Below are positions 5,457 through 6,990 of a DNA stretch of 6,990 nt, piece after piece (position 1 is the stretch's first letter; each line of letters starts with the position of its first letter). A program made the position numbers and the translations under genes. The notes beneath the pieces were generated by a model. That model was not told the DNA's origin. It saw only the letters and a list, made by a program, of their open reading frames with translations, and did not search any database. Source of the DNA: an uncultured Acidobacteriota bacterium (lineage in GTDB: Bacteria > Acidobacteriota > Thermoanaerobaculia > Gp7-AA8). The stretch is taken from the NCBI GenBank assembly GCA_946887105.1, contig CAMPKJ010000255.1:1-6990 (forward strand). The letters run 5' to 3'.

Positions 5457-6547
5457 TCGCCTGCCAGCAAGCGCTTCATCAGCGCGCCGTATTCCTCCCA
5501 CGAGTACTTACGGGCCGAAGCGGCCGCGCGTCGCTCCATCGCCGCACGATCGTCGCGCGCGAAGAACGCATCGACGGCGCGCGCCAGTGCAGCAGGATCT
5601 TCGGGCGGCACCAGCATGCCGTTCGCGCCTTCCTCGATGATCTCCGGCAGCCCGCCGACATTTGTGGCGATGACGGGGCGCGCGAAATGGAAGGCCGTCA
5701 GCGCGACGCCACTCTGCGCCTCGATCCGGTACGGAGCGAGCACGACGTCGGCCGCGGCGAAGTAGGTCGCGATCTCGGCGTCGGGGATGAAGCGGAACTC
5801 GAAGCGCACGTTCGTCAGTCCCTGAGCGAGTGCGCGGTACTCCTCCTCCCCTTTCCACCATGCCTCGCCGGCCACGAGAAGCGTGACCGGCGTCTGCAGC
5901 TCGCGCCAGGCGCGCAGCGCGACGTCAAGACCTTTGAACGGACGGACGTGACCGAAGAAGAGGGCGGTGGGTCCGTGGACACCGAGCGTTTTGCGAGCGT
6001 CTTCGCGGGAAGGGATCGCGCCGCCGAGCTCGTGCACGGGAAGGAACGTTTGCACGATGCGCGTGCCGGCGGCGGGGACGCGCCGCGCGGCTTCCTCCGC
6101 CTCCGTCTTCGCGTGCACCACCAGCACATCACCGCGCCGCAACACCTGATTGGTCAGCATCCGCTTCCAGGCCGCCGGCTCTTTGTCGCCGATGTTGTGG
6201 CACTGCAGCACGACGCGCGTCCTCTTCGGAAGAAGAGAGAGAAGAACGAGATACGGGATCGCCCACACCCAGATCCACCACACGAGCACCACCGCGTCCG
6301 GTCGTTCGCGGCGCAGCAACAGGCCCGTGCGGATCCAGGTGATCGGATTGACGACGTCGAGCAGGAAGCGCGCACGCGAGAACCGAGGCAGCGTCGGATC
6401 GACGTCATCGCCGCCCGGATAGAACAGCTTCGGGAACTGGCGTTTGAACGAGATCACATCCGCGTCGAGGACTTCCGCGAGCCGCGTCGTGCAATACGCG
6501 ATGCCGGCGCGATACGGATAGACCGGCCCGACGATGACGCTCTTCAC
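5453..6547 (-). CDS. GT-B fold glycosyltransferase, GT4-like (group 1)
   Basis: The 364-residue product is full length for a GT4 enzyme, which transfers a sugar from an activated donor, usually a nucleotide sugar, onto a lipid, glycan or other acceptor at the cytoplasmic side of the membrane. The N-terminal acceptor domain begins VKSVIVGPVYPYRAGIAYCT. The hydrophobic segment at 85-107 could help it sit on the membrane. The donor-binding domain has FFGHVRPFKGLDVAL (197-211), with R202 and K205 as expected phosphate-binding residues, then DVVLAPY (267-273), E276-AQSG and PVIATNVGGLPEII (291-304). The second glutamate of the classical E-x7-E motif is replaced by T284. I chose the GTG at 6547 because it overlaps the upstream stop as GTGA and the fold starts there; the open frame upstream is arginine-rich and antisense-like. 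Lying between two radical SAM genes, it probably works on the same product. Confidence 0.9.
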   Translation of the reverse strand: MKSVIVGPVYPYRAGIAYCTTRLAEVLDADVISFKRQFPKLFYPGGDDVDPTLPRFSRARFLLDVVNPITWIRTGLLLRRERPDAVVLVWWIWVWAIPYLVLLSLLPKRTRVVLQCHNIGDKEPAAWKRMLTNQVLRRGDVLVVHAKTEAEEAARRVPAAGTRIVQTFLPVHELGGAIPSREDARKTLGVHGPTALFFGHVRPFKGLDVALRAWRELQTPVTLLVAGEAWWKGEEEYRALAQGLTNVRFEFRFIPDAEIATYFAAADVVLAPYRIEAQSGVALTAFHFARPVIATNVGGLPEIIEEGANGMLVPPEDPAALARAVDAFFARDDRAAMERRAAASARKYSWEEYGALMKRLLAGE

Positions 6548-6990
6548 GCGGCGCGGGAGCCGAGGAAGTTCACGACCGTCGACGCCATGTACGCGCCCCA
6601 AGTACGCCAGTCGAAGACGAGCGACGACGACATGAAGCACGAGTGCGTACAGTGGCACTCCTTGGCGCGGATCGAGCGGCGCTGCTCGTCCGCCGCGGGA
6701 GAAAACCAGAGCTGGTTCCAGTCGTAATTGGCATCGCGCACGTTGCCGACCGGATCGCGCAGCTCGCACATGCGCACCTCGCCGCGCGCGTCGAGCACGC
6801 CCGAAACGCGGCCGGCGTGGCAGGGGCGGACCTGCGTTTCCTGCTCGAGCACGGCCAGCTCCATCCGCCGCGAATAGATCTTCACGAACTTCAGGAAGCC
6901 GTCGTAGTTGCGGTAGCCGTTCCAGTACTGCTCGAGCTTCGGCAGCAGCTCGCGGTAACGCTCGGTCGTGATCGGCTGGATGTTCTTGTC
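6544..6990 (-). CDS. C-terminal part of a radical SAM/SPASM-type protein
   Basis: The frame is open to the right edge, so only the last 148 residues are visible. The radical SAM core with its CxxxCxxC motif would lie outside the window. The visible part has C57-x12-G70-x4-C75 (CHAGRVSGVLDARGEVRMC), which matches the opening of the SPASM pattern, then VGNVRDANYDWNQLW (81-95), where a GNL/GNI segment normally occurs, and C112-x-C114-x3-C118 (ECHCTHSC). Together this strongly suggests an auxiliary [4Fe-4S] domain of a radical SAM enzyme. The C-x-C-x3-C spacing differs from the C-x2-C of the other radical SAM gene in this operon, so the two are not close duplicates. The stop overlaps the GTG of the glycosyltransferase by four bases. 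The radical SAM assignment is inferred from the tail and the operon context. The substrate is unknown. Confidence 0.75.
   Translation of the reverse strand, partial: DKNIQPITTERYRELLPKLEQYWNGYRNYDGFLKFVKIYSRRMELAVLEQETQVRPCHAGRVSGVLDARGEVRMCELRDPVGNVRDANYDWNQLWFSPAADEQRRSIRAKECHCTHSCFMSSSLVFDWRTWGAYMASTVVNFLGSRAA

Noticed and set aside
4605..5765. A 386-codon open frame on the plus strand
   Set aside because: It lies antisense to the radical SAM gene and runs into the glycosyltransferase gene. Its translation is low-complexity and rich in Arg, Ala, Leu and Val with no family motifs, while both minus-strand genes show clear motifs. It is a product of high GC codon usage.
5687..6727. A 346-codon open frame on the plus strand
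   Set aside because: It is antisense to the glycosyltransferase and the partial radical SAM gene, and its translation is charged and repetitive with no recognisable fold.
4515..6990. The radical SAM operon as a RiPP cluster
   Set aside because: No short precursor-like gene with a leader and cysteine, serine or threonine-rich core is visible on either strand here, and the glycosyltransferase fits glycan pathways equally well.

Overview
The window is GC-rich, gene-dense bacterial DNA with mostly short intergenic gaps. It probably comes from a Gram-negative chromosome. The style of the secreted proteins, including a C-terminal duplicated motif of the LAKxGxS type that I associate with Acidobacteriota and similar soil phyla, suggests an acidobacterium-like organism. 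This is an inference, since the window has no rRNA or other taxonomic marker. I see no tRNA, rRNA, CRISPR array, transposase or phage gene.

Left part (1-1099, plus strand): the 3' end of a DapB-like NAD(P)-dependent amine dehydrogenase family gene. It is followed by a 105-bp gap holding four copies of GTTGTCNGT arranged as two nested inverted pairs, then by an atypical short-chain dehydrogenase/NAD-dependent epimerase that lacks the YxxxK catalytic pair. The SDR gene converges on and overlaps the next gene by 14 bp.

Middle-left (1086-2598, minus strand): a small three-helix membrane protein followed 19 bp later by a secreted 417-residue protein of unknown function. The secreted protein has a signal peptide, a helical middle and a duplicated C-terminal motif.

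Middle (2599-4514, plus strand): a short divergent region leads into two genes 11 bp apart. The first encodes a 115-residue four-cysteine protein without a signal peptide. The second encodes a 478-residue exported protein with a helical core between beta-rich segments, resembling an outer-membrane protein. An 8-bp inverted repeat covers the ribosome-binding site of the first gene. A GC-rich hairpin fills the 42-bp gap after the second gene and may terminate transcription from both sides.

Right part (4515-6990, minus strand): a tightly packed operon reading leftwards, with a radical SAM/SPASM-type protein (N-terminus outside the window), a GT-B (GT4-like) glycosyltransferase and a second radical SAM protein with a SPASM-like tail. 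The three are joined by 4-bp GTGA and ATGA stop/start overlaps, so they are probably co-translated and act in one pathway, most likely making or modifying a glycan, glycolipid or peptide. No precursor peptide or other pathway gene is visible here, so the product cannot be named.
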